Origin: DAOSWM01 sp035380045
GTDB taxonomy: Bacteria; Bacteroidota; Bacteroidia; Bacteroidales; Tenuifilaceae
Assembly: GCA_035380045.1 (NCBI GenBank)
Contig: DAOSWM010000044.1
Span: forward strand, 1 to 27,289
Length of the DNA stretch: 27,289 nt
Reading direction: 5' to 3'
Shown here piece after piece: positions 1-7,598 of the stretch (position 1 is the stretch's first letter; each line of letters starts with the position of its first letter). Made by a program: the position numbers and the translations under genes. Below the pieces are notes generated by a model. That model did not search any database, was not told where the DNA came from, and saw only the letters and a program-made list of their open reading frames with translations.

Positions 1-389
1 AATCTTTTTTATGCTAATAAAATTAATCGGACACTGCTGATTAAAAAATATTGAATTAAGATATTGACAAAGCAACCCACAATGTAGATCGAAGATAAAT
101 TAAAGATTATCAGTTTGGTGCAAAAAAAGTGTTTTTTTTGCTTTAATATAAATTTCTCCATAAATTTATACAAAGAAAGCAAAATAGAAATTCAAGCATT
201 ATATTCTAATACAAGGGAAAGCAGCACGTATTTAAAACGGTTCCAATCGTATTTCAATCTTTCTGGCCTTTAATTTTTTTAGCCTTTATTTTAGAGTAGT
301 TGAAAAACTTACCAATCTTTTTGCAGATTGAGTGTTTTTGTATTTGTTAAAATGATAACCAAAAAAACACCAACCCAAACCCATTCGCC
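1..389. other. AT-rich noncoding leader
   Basis: No convincing gene is seen here on either strand. The stretch is AT-rich with long T and A runs. A small hairpin (CAATCT at 313-318 pairing with AGATTG at 325-330, followed by a T-rich stretch) could be a weak terminator for a gene to the left of the window or part of the leader of the next gene. I found no clean Bacteroidota promoter (TTTG near -33 with TAnnTTTG near -7), so the promoter of the following gene is not assigned. Confidence 0.5.
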
Positions 390-412
390 ATGAAAACCTA
401 AAAGTTCATTTT

Positions 413-1468
413 TTGCTACTGCTCACTTTGGCAGTACTTAGCGCAAACGGCGCTATTCTAATTGTTAACAACAACGTAAACAATCCGGGCAACTACACCA
501 ACCTGCAGGATGCCATTGATGCCGCCAGCCCCGAGGATACAATCCTTGTTAGTGGTTCAGAAACTTACTACTACAACGATACTCCGGGAGATTACATAAC
601 CATTAATAAAAAACTCACCCTAATTGGTGCTGGCTATAACCCCTACACCCAATACCGGCTGGCCTCAAAACTTTACGGTGTTTATTTTACAAGCGATGTC
701 GATGACCCCAGCCAATCAACCATTATGGGGTTCTACATAAATGGAAATATTAGTGTAAATGGTAGTGGAATAAATTACATCCAAATTCTCAGGAATAGAA
801 TTATTGGTAGTATTTTTTTTAATAATGGCACTTACGAAAACTGGAACCATTGGACCATTCGTAATAACATTATCTATGAAATCTGGGCTCAGACAACAGC
901 TACTAGTCTAACCAACTCAAATTTTGAGAATAATATAATAACCGGCCGTTTATATAATCTAAATAGTGCCTCAATAATCTTCTCAAACAATCTTTTTAAA
1001 AGGTATTCTGCATCGGGAGAGTACTTTTTCTCAAGCCTTACTTACTGCCAGTTTATAAACAATATTTTTTTAGGAGGCATACTTTCAGGGGTATCAAATG
1101 CTACATTCACAAATAATATTATTTATGGTTACTATGGCATCTCCTTGGATTGCGGAGTTAACGACTGCACTGGAAACATTGTCGACTCCGATCCATTATT
1201 TGTAGATGGAGGAGGGATATACTCCTACTTCAACTACAGCTACGATTACCATCTCGATACAGGTTCTCCGGGACTTTCAGCAGGAACCGATGGAACCGAT
1301 ATTGGAATTTACGGTGGGTTATATCCTTTCCCTGGAGGAGAACTTGTTCCCTGGCAAACCAGCGCCATGCCTACCCTGCCACAGATTTACAAAATGAATG
1401 TGCTAAATCCAACTTTACCTATCAACGGAACGCTTCAGGTGAAAATTGAGGCCACCAGTCAACAGTAG
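413..1468 (+). CDS. Secreted right-handed beta-helix repeat protein, apparent frameshift at its 5' end
   Basis: The protein has many short Asn-rich strands of the form 'xxxNNIIxx' (RNNIIYE, ENNIITG, SNNLFKR, INNIFLG, TNNIIYG) typical of right-handed parallel beta-helix surface proteins, then an HLDTGSPGLSAGTDGTDIG segment that usually closes such domains. It has no T9SS sorting domain and ends in ATSQQ. The open frame can only begin at a TTG (413), which leaves a hydrophobic run without the positively charged start of a signal peptide. An ATG at 390 (ATGAAAACCTAA) sits where the true start should be, one base out of frame. Adding a single A or C there would give a complete signal peptide (MKNLKVHFLLLLTLAVLSANG or MKTLKV...). 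It is therefore either a sequencing error or a recently broken gene. It lies 21 bp before the T9SS protein gene and is probably cotranscribed with it. The substrate or ligand is unknown. Confidence 0.7.
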   Translation: MLLLTLAVLSANGAILIVNNNVNNPGNYTNLQDAIDAASPEDTILVSGSETYYYNDTPGDYITINKKLTLIGAGYNPYTQYRLASKLYGVYFTSDVDDPSQSTIMGFYINGNISVNGSGINYIQILRNRIIGSIFFNNGTYENWNHWTIRNNIIYEIWAQTTATSLTNSNFENNIITGRLYNLNSASIIFSNNLFKRYSASGEYFFSSLTYCQFINNIFLGGILSGVSNATFTNNIIYGYYGISLDCGVNDCTGNIVDSDPLFVDGGGIYSYFNYSYDYHLDTGSPGLSAGTDGTDIGIYGGLYPFPGGELVPWQTSAMPTLPQIYKMNVLNPTLPINGTLQVKIEATSQQ

Positions 1469-1489
1469 CTTATCAATCCCTTGCGAGAT

Positions 1490-4400
1490 ATGAAAGCTAT
1501 TAGATATAAAATAATTAATATTCTGTGCATTTTGCTGCTTGCAAGCAGCGGAACATATGCCCAGAATTTAACCCGGGCGGAGTACTTCTTCGATACTGAT
1601 GTTGGACTGGGAATGGCAAACCCAATCACCTTTACAGCGGGAACCGAAGTTGATTTTACTGCAGATATTCCGCTTACCGGGCTTGAAGCTGGCTACCATA
1701 CGCTCTTTATCCGCTTTGCCAATGAGGAAGATGTTTGGGGACACTACGAGAGTCGCACCATTTACATACAACCCAACACGGAGGTTATTAATCCTCAGCT
1801 TGTTGGTGCGGAGTACTTCTTCGATACCGATCCCGGAATTGGCAGCGGAACACCCATAGGCATAACTGCTGGAATGGATGTTGATTTCACGGCTGAAATT
1901 CCTACAAACGGGTTGGAACCAGGCTACCATACACTTTTTATTCGTTTTGTGGATGAGAATGAACTTTGGGGGCATCTCGAGGGACGTACGGTTTACATCC
2001 AACCGCACTCAGGGTCAATAACTCCAGTTCTTGCCGGAGCGGAGTACTTCTTCGATACCGATCCCGGAATTGGAAACGGTGAACCCATAGACATTACTCC
2101 CGGAATGGAGCTTGATTTCACCGCTGAAGTTGCCACTAACGGGCTAGAACCGGGTTATCACACCCTTTTTATTCGTTTTATGGATGAGAATGAGTTGTGG
2201 GGACACTACGAGGGACGAACCATTTACGTTCAATCCTCCACAAGTTCTGAAATTCCGGAACTTATTGGTGCTGAATATTTCTTCGATACCGACCCCGGAA
2301 TTGGAAATGGCACTTCAATTCAAATAACTCCAGGAATTGATATAAACTTTACTGCAGATATCTCAACTACCGGACTGGAATCGGGATACCATACACTCTT
2401 TATTCGTTTTATGGATGAAAACGAATTGTGGGGACACTACGAGGCACGAACCATTTACGTTCAGCCAAATGTTAGCTCGCAATCCTTTATGCTGTCCGAG
2501 GCTGAGTATTTTATTGATACCGATCCCGGCATTGGAAACGGTACTCCAATTGCATTTACAGCAGGAAACGAAGCCAGTTTTACGTTTGACGTGCCTACTG
2601 ACGGACTCTCAGAAGGTAGCACTCACGATATCTTTGTTCGCTTTATGAACGAGGATGGAACCTGGGGAATATACGAGTACGGTGAGTTTAGCATTGCAGA
2701 CTGCATGGAGTCTGAGCCAGAGTTCTCATACGATGATATTTGCGTAGGAGGCGAAGCTACCTTTACCGACGAATCGTCGGTAGTTTATCCAGGTGTATCT
2801 TATGAGTGGGATATTGGTAACGACGGAACAGTTGAGTACACAACTATTGGTAACATTACCCACACCTTTAGTGAGGTTGGAATCTATTCAGTTAGCTTAA
2901 AACATATTAATGCTGATGGTTGTGTAAAAATGGTTATACATGAAATAAAAGTATACCCATATCCAAACATCCCGGTTATTGAAGTTAGCGGCGATCTTGA
3001 TATTTGCGATAATAGTTCCGTTGAACTTTCTGTTCAAGATATTCATTATAGCTACTTATGGTCAAATAATGGAGAATCAAACAGTATCATCGTATCGCAA
3101 GCAGGTGATTACTCAGTTACAGTTGCCAATGAAATTGGCTGCTCGGCTACATCCGAAACTGTATCCGTAACAACAAAGCCTACTTACAACGTAACCGATG
3201 AGGTTACTATTTGTGGCAACGAAAATTACGAGTTTGGTACACAAACGCTATCTGAATCGGGGGAGTACACTGAAACATTCACTTCAATTTTAGGTTGCGA
3301 CTCCACGGTAACGCTTACCCTCAACGTGAACCCTGTTTACGATGTTGTTGTAAACGAATCGATTTGCGAAGGGGAAACCTTTACGTTTAACGAAACCGAT
3401 TACACTGAAACCGGGCAATACGTTCACAATCTGCAATCGGTACTGGGATGCGATAGCATTGTAACCTTGAACCTAGCCGTTAACCCAGTTTACAACGAAG
3501 TTGCCACTGCATCCATTTGTGATGGGGATGAGTATATTTTTGGAACACAAACTCTCACTGAATCGGGTGAGTATATAGAAGTTTTCGAATCTATCGGAGG
3601 TTGCGATTCAACTGTAAATCTTACATTTACCGTAAACGAAACCTTCAACAAAACGGCCAGCGCTTCAATTTGTCAGGGCGAAACCTACACATTTGGAACT
3701 CAAAATCTCACCGAATCCGGTGAGTACACTGAAGTTTTTGAATCGGAACTTGGTTGCGACTCTACGGTGGTTCTGACTCTGACAATCAATCCAACGTACT
3801 CTACAACGGTTAACGAATCGATTTGTGACGGTGAAACATATACCTTTAACGAAACCGACTATACCGAACCGGGGCAATACGTTCACAATCTGCAATCGGT
3901 ACTTGGTTGCGACAGCATCGTTACATTAAACTTAACCGTAAATCCAGTTTACAACGAAGTTGCCACTGCATCCATTTGTGATGGGGATGAGTATATTTTT
4001 GGAACACAAACTCTCACTGAATCGGGTGAGTATATAGAAGTTTTCGAATCTATCGGAGGTTGCGATTCAACTGTAAATCTTACATTTACCGTAAACGAAA
4101 CCTTCAACAAAACGGCCAGCGCTTCAATTTGTCAGGGCGAAACCTACACATTTGGAACTCAAAATCTCACCGAATCCGGTGAGTACACTGAAGTTTTTGA
4201 ATCGGAACTTGGTTGCGACTCTACGGTGGTTCTGACTCTGACAATCAATCCAACGTACTCTACAACGGTTAACGAATCGATTTGTGACGGTGAAACATAT
4301 ACCTTTAACGAAACCGACTATACCGAACCGGGGCAATACGTTCACAATCTGCAATCGGTACTTGGTTGCGACAGCATCGTTACATTAAACTTAACCGTAA

Positions 4401-5632
4401 ATCCGGTTTACAACGAAGTTGCTTCAACTTCTATTTGTAACGGCGATGAGTACGTTTTTGGAACGCAAACCTTGACTGAACCAGGTGAATACACCGAAGT
4501 TTTCGAATCGGAACTTGGCTGCGATTCAACGGTTGTGCTTACGCTTACGGTGAACGAAAGCTACAACGAAACCGCTACGGCAACAATCTGTCAGGGTGAA
4601 ACCTACACGTTTGGGACACAGGGCCTAACCGAATCAGGTGAGTACACCGAATTCTTCGAATCCGAGTTTGGCTGCGACTCAACGGTTGTGCTATCGCTTA
4701 CGGTAAACGAAACTTTCAACGAAACGGCAACAGCCCAAATTTGTCAGGGAGAAACTTTCGTATTTGGAACGCAGAATCTTACCGAATCTGGCGAATACAC
4801 AGAAGTTTTCGAATCGGAGCTTGGCTGCGACTCAACGGTGGTTCTGACGCTGACAGTCAATCCAACGTATAATACAACGGTACACGAATCAATATGCTAT
4901 GGCGAAACATTTACCTTTAACGAAACCGACTACACAGAAGCGGGACAGTACGTTCACAACCTGCAATCCGCATTTGGTTGCGACAGCATTGTTACATTGA
5001 ATTTAACTGTAAACCCGGTTTTCAACGAAGTTGCCACTGCATCAATTTGTAACGGAGATGAATATGTTTTTGGAACGCAGATCCTAACTGAACCCGGCGA
5101 ATACTCCGAAGTTTACGAATCAGAATTTGGCTGCGACTCAACCGTAACCCTTACTTTAGATGTAATCACCGTTAATGTTTCGGTATCAGTTGAAGGCAAC
5201 ACACTAACAGCAAATGCAACCGATGCAACCTACCAGTGGCTTGACTGCAACAATAGCTACGAACCTATTGAAGGTGAAACAGGGCAAAGTTATACTCCCC
5301 TGCAAAATGGAAACTATGCAGTTGAAATAACTCAAAACGGTTGTACGCAAACATCTGATTGCATTGAAGTTACAGGCGTAAGCATTGATCAGGTTTTGAT
5401 TGATTGCGAGTTCTCAATTTTCCCAAATCCAAATTCTGGTGAATTCAGAATAATTCTCTCACAATCAACAGAAATAAAAATATTCAATACGCTGGGAGAA
5501 ATTGTTTACTCAAAGCATTTTTACAAAGGAGAATACTCAATCTCTCTAGTAGGCCTACCAAATGGACTTTACATTATCAAAGGTCAGAATGGTGAAAGTT
5601 GCCTAAACAAAAACCTGATAATTAACCGGTAA
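1490..5632 (+). CDS. Large repeat-rich T9SS cargo protein (surface or secreted)
   Basis: This 1380-residue protein starts at the ATG at 1490 (an upstream in-frame start at 1481 is less likely) with a clear signal peptide ending near SSGTYA/QN. In order it holds five 77-residue repeats beginning AEYFFDTDPGIGNG (about residues 30-410), a PKD-like domain (about 404-500, YEWDIGNDG and HTFSEVGIYSVSL), an Ig-like segment (about 505-560), thirteen 51-residue repeats each with two Cys (SIC and GCDS; residues 562-1224), a short Ig-like linker, and a type A T9SS C-terminal domain (about 1308-1380: FPNPNSGEF, LGEIV, GLPNGLYIIKG). It should be exported by Sec, moved across the outer membrane by T9SS and attached or released. 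The array pattern suggests an adhesin or structural surface protein, but no enzymatic domain is seen and the ligand is unknown. It is followed by a strong terminator. Confidence 0.85.
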   Translation: MKAIRYKIINILCILLLASSGTYAQNLTRAEYFFDTDVGLGMANPITFTAGTEVDFTADIPLTGLEAGYHTLFIRFANEEDVWGHYESRTIYIQPNTEVINPQLVGAEYFFDTDPGIGSGTPIGITAGMDVDFTAEIPTNGLEPGYHTLFIRFVDENELWGHLEGRTVYIQPHSGSITPVLAGAEYFFDTDPGIGNGEPIDITPGMELDFTAEVATNGLEPGYHTLFIRFMDENELWGHYEGRTIYVQSSTSSEIPELIGAEYFFDTDPGIGNGTSIQITPGIDINFTADISTTGLESGYHTLFIRFMDENELWGHYEARTIYVQPNVSSQSFMLSEAEYFIDTDPGIGNGTPIAFTAGNEASFTFDVPTDGLSEGSTHDIFVRFMNEDGTWGIYEYGEFSIADCMESEPEFSYDDICVGGEATFTDESSVVYPGVSYEWDIGNDGTVEYTTIGNITHTFSEVGIYSVSLKHINADGCVKMVIHEIKVYPYPNIPVIEVSGDLDICDNSSVELSVQDIHYSYLWSNNGESNSIIVSQAGDYSVTVANEIGCSATSETVSVTTKPTYNVTDEVTICGNENYEFGTQTLSESGEYTETFTSILGCDSTVTLTLNVNPVYDVVVNESICEGETFTFNETDYTETGQYVHNLQSVLGCDSIVTLNLAVNPVYNEVATASICDGDEYIFGTQTLTESGEYIEVFESIGGCDSTVNLTFTVNETFNKTASASICQGETYTFGTQNLTESGEYTEVFESELGCDSTVVLTLTINPTYSTTVNESICDGETYTFNETDYTEPGQYVHNLQSVLGCDSIVTLNLTVNPVYNEVATASICDGDEYIFGTQTLTESGEYIEVFESIGGCDSTVNLTFTVNETFNKTASASICQGETYTFGTQNLTESGEYTEVFESELGCDSTVVLTLTINPTYSTTVNESICDGETYTFNETDYTEPGQYVHNLQSVLGCDSIVTLNLTVNPVYNEVASTSICNGDEYVFGTQTLTEPGEYTEVFESELGCDSTVVLTLTVNESYNETATATICQGETYTFGTQGLTESGEYTEFFESEFGCDSTVVLSLTVNETFNETATAQICQGETFVFGTQNLTESGEYTEVFESELGCDSTVVLTLTVNPTYNTTVHESICYGETFTFNETDYTEAGQYVHNLQSAFGCDSIVTLNLTVNPVFNEVATASICNGDEYVFGTQILTEPGEYSEVYESEFGCDSTVTLTLDVITVNVSVSVEGNTLTANATDATYQWLDCNNSYEPIEGETGQSYTPLQNGNYAVEITQNGCTQTSDCIEVTGVSIDQVLIDCEFSIFPNPNSGEFRIILSQSTEIKIFNTLGEIVYSKHFYKGEYSISLVGLPNGLYIIKGQNGESCLNKNLIINR
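1577..2700 (+). repeat. Five tandem 231-bp units (77-residue AEYFFDTD repeats)
   Basis: The repeat starts (codon for Ala of AEYF) fall at 1577, 1808, 2039, 2270 and 2501, an exact 231-bp period with no indels. Conserved landmarks are AEYFFDTDPGIGNG, a central GLEPGYHTLFIRF and WGHYEGRTIYVQ. The fifth unit is the most diverged. The DTDPG part resembles a DxDxG calcium-binding loop, which is inference only. Confidence 0.9.
3173..5161 (+). repeat. Thirteen tandem 153-bp units (51-residue two-Cys repeats)
   Basis: Thirteen units of exactly 51 codons follow one another without a single indel (13 x 153 = 1989 bp). Two kinds alternate: type A has FGTQ.LTE.GEY.EVFES then GCDSTV, and type B has FNETDYTE.GQYVHNLQS then GCDSIVTLNL. 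Type B is found at units 2, 5, 8 and 12. Each unit has one Cys in SIC and one in GCDS, probably a disulfide within the repeat. Confidence 0.92.
3485..4404 (+). repeat. Perfect 461-bp direct duplication, period 459 bp
   Basis: Bases 3485-3945 and 3944-4404 appear identical, so repeat units 3-5 were copied as a block of three to give units 6-8. Other units differ at many synonymous sites, so this duplication is recent, homogenised by gene conversion, or an assembly artefact. Confidence 0.88.
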
Positions 5633-5647
5633 GCAAATATAAGCAAT

Positions 5648-5690
5648 AAAAAAAGGAGCAATCATTTTAAGAAAGATTGCTCCTTTTTTT
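5648..5690. terminator. Bidirectional intrinsic terminator
   Basis: There is a perfect 16-bp stem (5648-5663 with 5675-5690) around an 11-nt loop, with GGAGCAATC at its core and runs of A on one side and T on the other. It therefore works for both the T9SS protein gene and the convergent mobBA gene. Confidence 0.9.
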
Positions 5691-5718
5691 TGTAGTTAAA
5701 AACTTTTCCTACTAATAA

Positions 5719-6852
5719 CTATATAGCCTCGCCCCTTTCGATGAAATTGTTGTAATCGTCCTTAAAATTGAGGTTTCGATACCAACCACCACTTTCAAAA
5801 TCGACAAATCGGTATTTAGTGTGTTTTAAAATTTCAACAATTTTTCTCCCGTTATTCTTAAGAATAACATCAACCTTTTCAGCAATGCTCTTCCTGTAAA
5901 CAGCAAATAGCGGCTCATGCTTGTCGCGATTACTTACAGGCATTACAACATCGGAACCATCTGATAATGCAATCATTCTATTAATTACTCCCATATTCAT
6001 TTCAGGAATATCACAAGCCGTTATGAAGTTTACTTCACTCCCCGACTCCATTAAACACGAGTAAATTCCCATTAGCGGTCCTTTCCCTATTTCTAAATCG
6101 GGGATTACTCTCTTCTGAAGAAATTTGTATTTTTCTATATCGTTGGCTCCAATAATTACTTCGTCGAAATAGTCGGTAAGCTGCTCCGCAATATGCTGAA
6201 TTAACGGCTTACCATTTACCGGAAGCAAACTTTTATCCTCGCCTCCCATCCTTGAACTTTTGCCTCCGGCAAGAATTATCGCAGTTGCTTTCTGGCGAAG
6301 ATTCCACTCACCATTCTTAACAAAAATCCGTTTTGGCTCAAAATCCCATGAATTATCTTGGAAACCAATAACTTTGTCGGCCAAACTGATTACCTCCGCG
6401 CAGCTTCTTTTCACCCTTTTCTCACCCAAATTTTTTATTACAATAAATTTGTCGGGCTCAAGCACTTTACGAATGGAGTTCGATTCAACAACAACCAGAG
6501 CATTCGGTGGAATAATTTCAACCAACGCCTTCAATCCTTTCTGCAGTTTACTTTTTTCAACCTTAAGCATATAAACCTTTTTCGCTCCGGCCATCAGCAT
6601 TCGCGAGGTATCCTTGGCAATATCGAATGCGGTTTCCTCAAAAATCTCGAAATCATCGGAAAGGGATACACAAATGCCGCACCCATCGCCCCCCTGTGGA
6701 CAACTCCCTTCGTGTTGGTTAATGGCAACAACTTTTACTCCATAAATATCAAAGTTTGAAGAATGATTTTTTATAATGCTGCACGCAAACTCAGTTTTCC
6801 CTGTGTTTTTGCCGGTTGAGCCTATAATTACATACCCCCTTTTTTTAATCAT
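5719..6852 (-). CDS. mobA: MobB-like/MobA fusion, molybdenum cofactor guanylyltransferase
   Basis: The 377-residue protein has two domains. The N-terminal part (about 1-185) is a MobB-like P-loop domain with the Walker A segment GSTGKNTGKT at residues 11-20. The C-terminal part (from about 190) is MobA, with the nucleotide-binding LAGGKSSRMGG at 194-204, then DLEIGKGPLMG and ITACDIPE. MobA joins GMP from GTP to molybdopterin to give the guanine dinucleotide cofactor, and MobB assists by binding GTP. The obvious local client is the formate dehydrogenase gene transcribed divergently 260 bp away. An odd feature is a Cys group (C51, C58, C61 in CPQGGDGCGIC) in the N-terminal domain, possibly binding metal. 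The start is the first ATG, and the end faces the T9SS gene across a shared terminator. Confidence 0.87.
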   Translation of the reverse strand: MIKKRGYVIIGSTGKNTGKTEFACSIIKNHSSNFDIYGVKVVAINQHEGSCPQGGDGCGICVSLSDDFEIFEETAFDIAKDTSRMLMAGAKKVYMLKVEKSKLQKGLKALVEIIPPNALVVVESNSIRKVLEPDKFIVIKNLGEKRVKRSCAEVISLADKVIGFQDNSWDFEPKRIFVKNGEWNLRQKATAIILAGGKSSRMGGEDKSLLPVNGKPLIQHIAEQLTDYFDEVIIGANDIEKYKFLQKRVIPDLEIGKGPLMGIYSCLMESGSEVNFITACDIPEMNMGVINRMIALSDGSDVVMPVSNRDKHEPLFAVYRKSIAEKVDVILKNNGRKIVEILKHTKYRFVDFESGGWYRNLNFKDDYNNFIERGEAI

Positions 6853-6876
6853 TTACACTTGTAGTGAAATTGATAT

Positions 6877-6894
6877 TATTAATGCGAATTAATA
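6877..6894. promoter_or_regulatory. 18-bp palindrome upstream of mobBA
   Basis: TATTAAT-GCGA-ATTAATA is a perfect inverted repeat 25 bp before the mobBA start codon, where an operator or promoter would lie. Its regulator is unknown, and in AT-rich DNA a chance match is possible. Confidence 0.35.
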
Positions 6895-6922
6895 GTTGAA
6901 AGTATAACAAGTTTTTGTGAAA

Positions 6923-6977
6923 CTTGGTGACTTTGAGCCTTCGTGGCCAAAGTAATATGTGCCACGAAGACACCAAG
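6923..6977. repeat. REP-like imperfect inverted repeat
   Basis: CTTGGTG and CTTCGTGGC on the left (6923-6929, 6939-6947) pair with GCCACGAAG and CACCAAG on the right (6961-6969, 6971-6977). The words 'CTTCGTGGC' and 'gacTTTGAGCCTTCGTGG' resemble interspersed intergenic repeats I recall from Bacteroidota genomes. It sits between the divergent mobBA and formate dehydrogenase genes. Confidence 0.55.
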
Positions 6978-7112
6978 TCTCTAACGATCACAAAGATCCT
7001 ATTTAAGTAAGCTCTTCAACTGTTAATTAGAATTATTACCTCTAAAACATCAACTTTGAAATGATTCCAAATTACATAAATGTATGCATTTTTTAAAAAA
7101 ACGCCTTAACTT

Positions 7113-7589
7113 ATGCAATCAAATTCAATTTGTATGAATATAAATATAATACTCAACGAATTCAAACCAGTTAAGGACAACCTGTTACCCATCCTGCATG
7201 GGTTACAAGATAATCATCCGCAAAATTACCTCCCCGATGAAGCGCTAAAAGCAACTGCTAAGTATTTAAACATCAGTCTATCTTCGGTTTACGGGGTTGT
7301 TGGTTACTACACAATGTTTAGCCGAAAACCCCGGGGAAAATACGTAGTCAGATTTTGCACTTCCCCGGTTTGTTCGCTAATGGGATCGGGAAACGTGCTC
7401 GATTGGTTCTCCCAGTTTTTAGGGATAAAAGTAGGAGAAACCACTCCAGATGGTCTTTTCACCCTCGAAGGAAGCGAATGCTTAGGCCGATGTGGCAAGG
7501 CTCCTTCCATGATGATTAACAGGGATTTCTACGGAAACCTTACTCCCGAAAAAATCGAGTCAATTATCCATCAACTCAAAAACGCATAG
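7113..7589 (+). CDS. NuoE-like [2Fe-2S] subunit of NAD-linked formate dehydrogenase
   Basis: This 158-residue protein belongs to the NuoE / 24-kDa family. A helical N-terminal part is followed by a thioredoxin-like fold with the four [2Fe-2S] ligands C82, C87, C123 and C127 (CTSPVC and CLGRC). It carries electrons beside the FMN subunit encoded 9 bp downstream. A second in-frame ATG seven codons on (7134) could be the real start. The order NuoE-NuoF-FdhA is that of soluble, cytoplasmic NAD-dependent formate dehydrogenases. It is related to, but clearly diverged from, HydC of the hydrogenase 7 kb away. Confidence 0.87.
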   Translation: MQSNSICMNINIILNEFKPVKDNLLPILHGLQDNHPQNYLPDEALKATAKYLNISLSSVYGVVGYYTMFSRKPRGKYVVRFCTSPVCSLMGSGNVLDWFSQFLGIKVGETTPDGLFTLEGSECLGRCGKAPSMMINRDFYGNLTPEKIESIIHQLKNA

Positions 7590-7598
7590 TTTACCATT

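Noticed and set aside
3665..4354. Two identical open frames on the minus strand (3665-3895 and 4124-4354)
   Set aside because: They are antisense shadows of the duplicated repeat units in the T9SS protein gene; their identity follows from the 461-bp duplication.
3173..5161. Regularly spaced repeats that might suggest a CRISPR array
   Set aside because: The period is 153 bp, all in one coding frame, with a protein repeat that explains it; there are no short repeats with unique spacers and no cas genes.
7013..7034. A Rex-like half site (CTGTTAATTAG) upstream of the formate dehydrogenase genes
   Set aside because: Only the left half TGTTAA is present and the right half does not match, so it is not called an operator.
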